Made by a program: the position numbers and the translations under genes. The notes under the pieces were generated by a model, which did not search any database, was not told the origin of the DNA, and saw nothing but the letters and a program-made list of their open reading frames with translations. From assembly GCA_027080405.1 (NCBI GenBank), contig JALWSL010000351.1, positions 1-6,068 on the forward strand: DNA of 6,068 nt, written 5' to 3'. The DNA comes from Planctomycetaceae bacterium (GTDB lineage Bacteria > Planctomycetota > Planctomycetia > Planctomycetales > Planctomycetaceae). This document shows positions 5,448 through 6,068 of this stretch, piece by piece (position 1 is the first letter of the stretch; every line of letters starts with the position of its first letter).

Positions 5448-5490
5448 ACACCTAAAGGACAACAAAACCGTAGGTGTTAGACGGTTAACC
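5448..5490. promoter_or_regulatory. Nested inverted repeats, probable operator of the minus-strand operon
   Basis: Two overlapping inverted repeats lie just upstream of the sigma-like gene: ACACCTA (5448-5454) with TAGGTGT (5471-5477), and AACCGT (5466-5471) with ACGGTT (5481-5486), the latter running into the palindrome GGTTAACC (5483-5490). The repeats lie at the plausible -35 to -10 region of the operon (TTGATT at 5496-5491, TACGGT at 5472-5467, 18-base spacing). They look like a regulator binding region; the binding protein is not identified. Confidence 0.55.
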
Positions 5491-5504
5491 AATCAAAGGC
5501 CGGG

Positions 5505-5522
5505 CGTGAAATGGATTTCACG
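5505..5522. promoter_or_regulatory. 18-bp palindrome, possible operator
   Basis: CGTGAAAT (5505-5512), GG, and ATTTCACG (5515-5522) form a palindrome with 8-bp perfect arms and a 2-base centre. It lies in the non-coding space between the minus-strand operon and the plus-strand gene at 5614. The short centre makes a dimeric regulator site likelier than an RNA hairpin. Confidence 0.5.
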
Positions 5523-5613
5523 TTCCGGTTTCTCTTGGTGTGGGAGGCTTCCATGCGGTCCATCTGGGCGGGTTCTACCGAAATTCGCCTTAAATATCAA
5601 CAGGTAATGAACA

Positions 5614-6068
5614 ATGGAAACTGATCGATCATTTCGGGTGGGGGACATCATCGCATGTTGGGGAGCGGATCCGGTCTCAACGTTCATCAGCCTGAAAACA
5701 TCCTGGCCATTCGGTAATCCCGTGTTGAGATATGCCCCGTCACACGTCGCTATTATCGGCGAATATGAGGGGGCACTGGGATGGTACGAATCAACCACAA
5801 AATGCCATCACCAGTGCCTTTATGCCGGTGAAAAAGTCTCTGGTTTTCAGGTGCATGAACCAAACAGGCGAGTAGCGGATTATCTCGGGAAATGTGGTGG
5901 CATTGCCATTTTTCGGCTTTCCAGTTTCTCTCGACTGGCGTTTAATGAGGCCCGCTTTTCGCAGTTACTTCGCATGTCACTGGATCATCGTCTTTCGTAC
6001 GCAATGGATTTACTTGATGGGGCGATGTATTCTGGCACCCGGTTGCTGAAGTTTTCGTACCTTTATTC
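5614..6068 (+). CDS. Probable permuted NlpC/P60 (YiiX-like) protein, 3' end beyond window
   Basis: The gene starts at ATG 5614, with a weak AGG (5602-5604) as binding site, and stays open to the window edge (151 codons). The N-terminus RVGDIIACWGADPVSTFISL (8-27) followed by YAPSHVAIIGEYEG (40-53) matches the start of permuted NlpC/P60-like (YiiX-type) papain-fold proteins, in which GDI/V opens the domain and SHV(A/G)I carries the catalytic histidine (H44). The catalytic cysteine in this permuted family lies near the C-terminus, around a YxC segment; here SYAMDLLDGAMYSG (128-141) approaches that region, but the cysteine is not visible in the sequence given. The fold acts on amide or ester bonds in cell wall or lipid substrates. 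Activity here is inferred from the fold only. Confidence 0.6.
   Translation, partial: METDRSFRVGDIIACWGADPVSTFISLKTSWPFGNPVLRYAPSHVAIIGEYEGALGWYESTTKCHHQCLYAGEKVSGFQVHEPNRRVADYLGKCGGIAIFRLSSFSRLAFNEARFSQLLRMSLDHRLSYAMDLLDGAMYSGTRLLKFSYLY

Larger units (their letters stand above)
5424..5613. other. Divergent intergenic region with regulatory repeats
   Basis: This non-coding stretch separates the minus-strand regulator operon from the plus-strand NlpC/P60-like gene. It contains the nested repeats at 5448-5490 and the palindrome at 5505-5522. A TAAATAT (5591-5597) could serve as a -10 for the plus-strand gene, but no matching -35 is visible. No additional gene is evident. Confidence 0.45.

Noticed and set aside
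5493..5798. Minus-strand open frame of 101 codons
   Set aside because: It lies opposite the NlpC/P60-like gene and the palindromic intergenic region. Its composition (many His, Pro, Ser) and lack of a ribosome binding site fit a shadow frame.
1..6068. tRNA, rRNA, CRISPR array, insertion-sequence ends or integrase
   Set aside because: No cloverleaf, regularly spaced repeats, terminal inverted repeats around a transposase, or recombinase motifs were seen in any frame. The GC-rich repeat at 6-50 encodes an Ala/Pro linker, not a mobile element.

Overview
The window is a compact, gene-dense stretch of bacterial or phage-like DNA. It has overlapping starts and stops, Shine-Dalgarno starts, several very small DNA-binding proteins, and an HD phosphohydrolase next to sugar- and methyl-transferring enzymes. 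No hallmark structural, replication or integration gene is visible, so phage, prophage and genomic island cannot be told apart. The mix of a Sulfotransfer_4-like protein with glycosyl- and methyltransferases would suit a planctomycete or another environmental bacterium or its phage. That is an impression from gene types, not a taxonomic assignment.

Layout. Positions 3-297 hold the 3' end of a gene with an Ala/Pro repeat linker, whose reading frame is broken by a UGA at 105-107 and continues in the +1 frame. Positions 335-3252 form a tightly packed plus-strand cassette: a small ribbon-helix-helix-like protein, a class I SAM methyltransferase, a two-domain protein (Sulfotransfer_4-like plus a GT-A-like domain), and a second GT-A-like glycosyltransferase. 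The genes overlap by 4 to 26 bases and look co-translated. An HD-domain phosphohydrolase (3293-4057) follows with its own strong ribosome binding site.

Positions 4141-4941 hold a divergent locus. A 55-residue RHH-like protein lies on the minus strand. On the plus strand a HicA-like protein is followed by an unrecognised 102-residue protein. Between them is a perfect 13-bp inverted repeat (4309-4350), overlapped by a good minus-strand promoter and a fair plus-strand one. This looks like an autoregulated toxin-antitoxin-type module with an unusual layout.

Positions 4921-5423 hold a two-gene minus-strand operon: a 96-residue sigma-region-4-like HTH protein and a 71-residue winged-helix-like protein joined by an ATGA overlap. 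Its upstream region (5424-5613) has nested inverted repeats and a 18-bp near-perfect palindrome. From 5614 a plus-strand gene for a probable permuted NlpC/P60-like protein runs off the window.

Working together (inference): the 513-3252 cassette probably builds or decorates a glycan or another surface or small-molecule target. The small DNA-binding proteins and their operators probably control local transcription. The HicA-like pair is a candidate maintenance or defence module.
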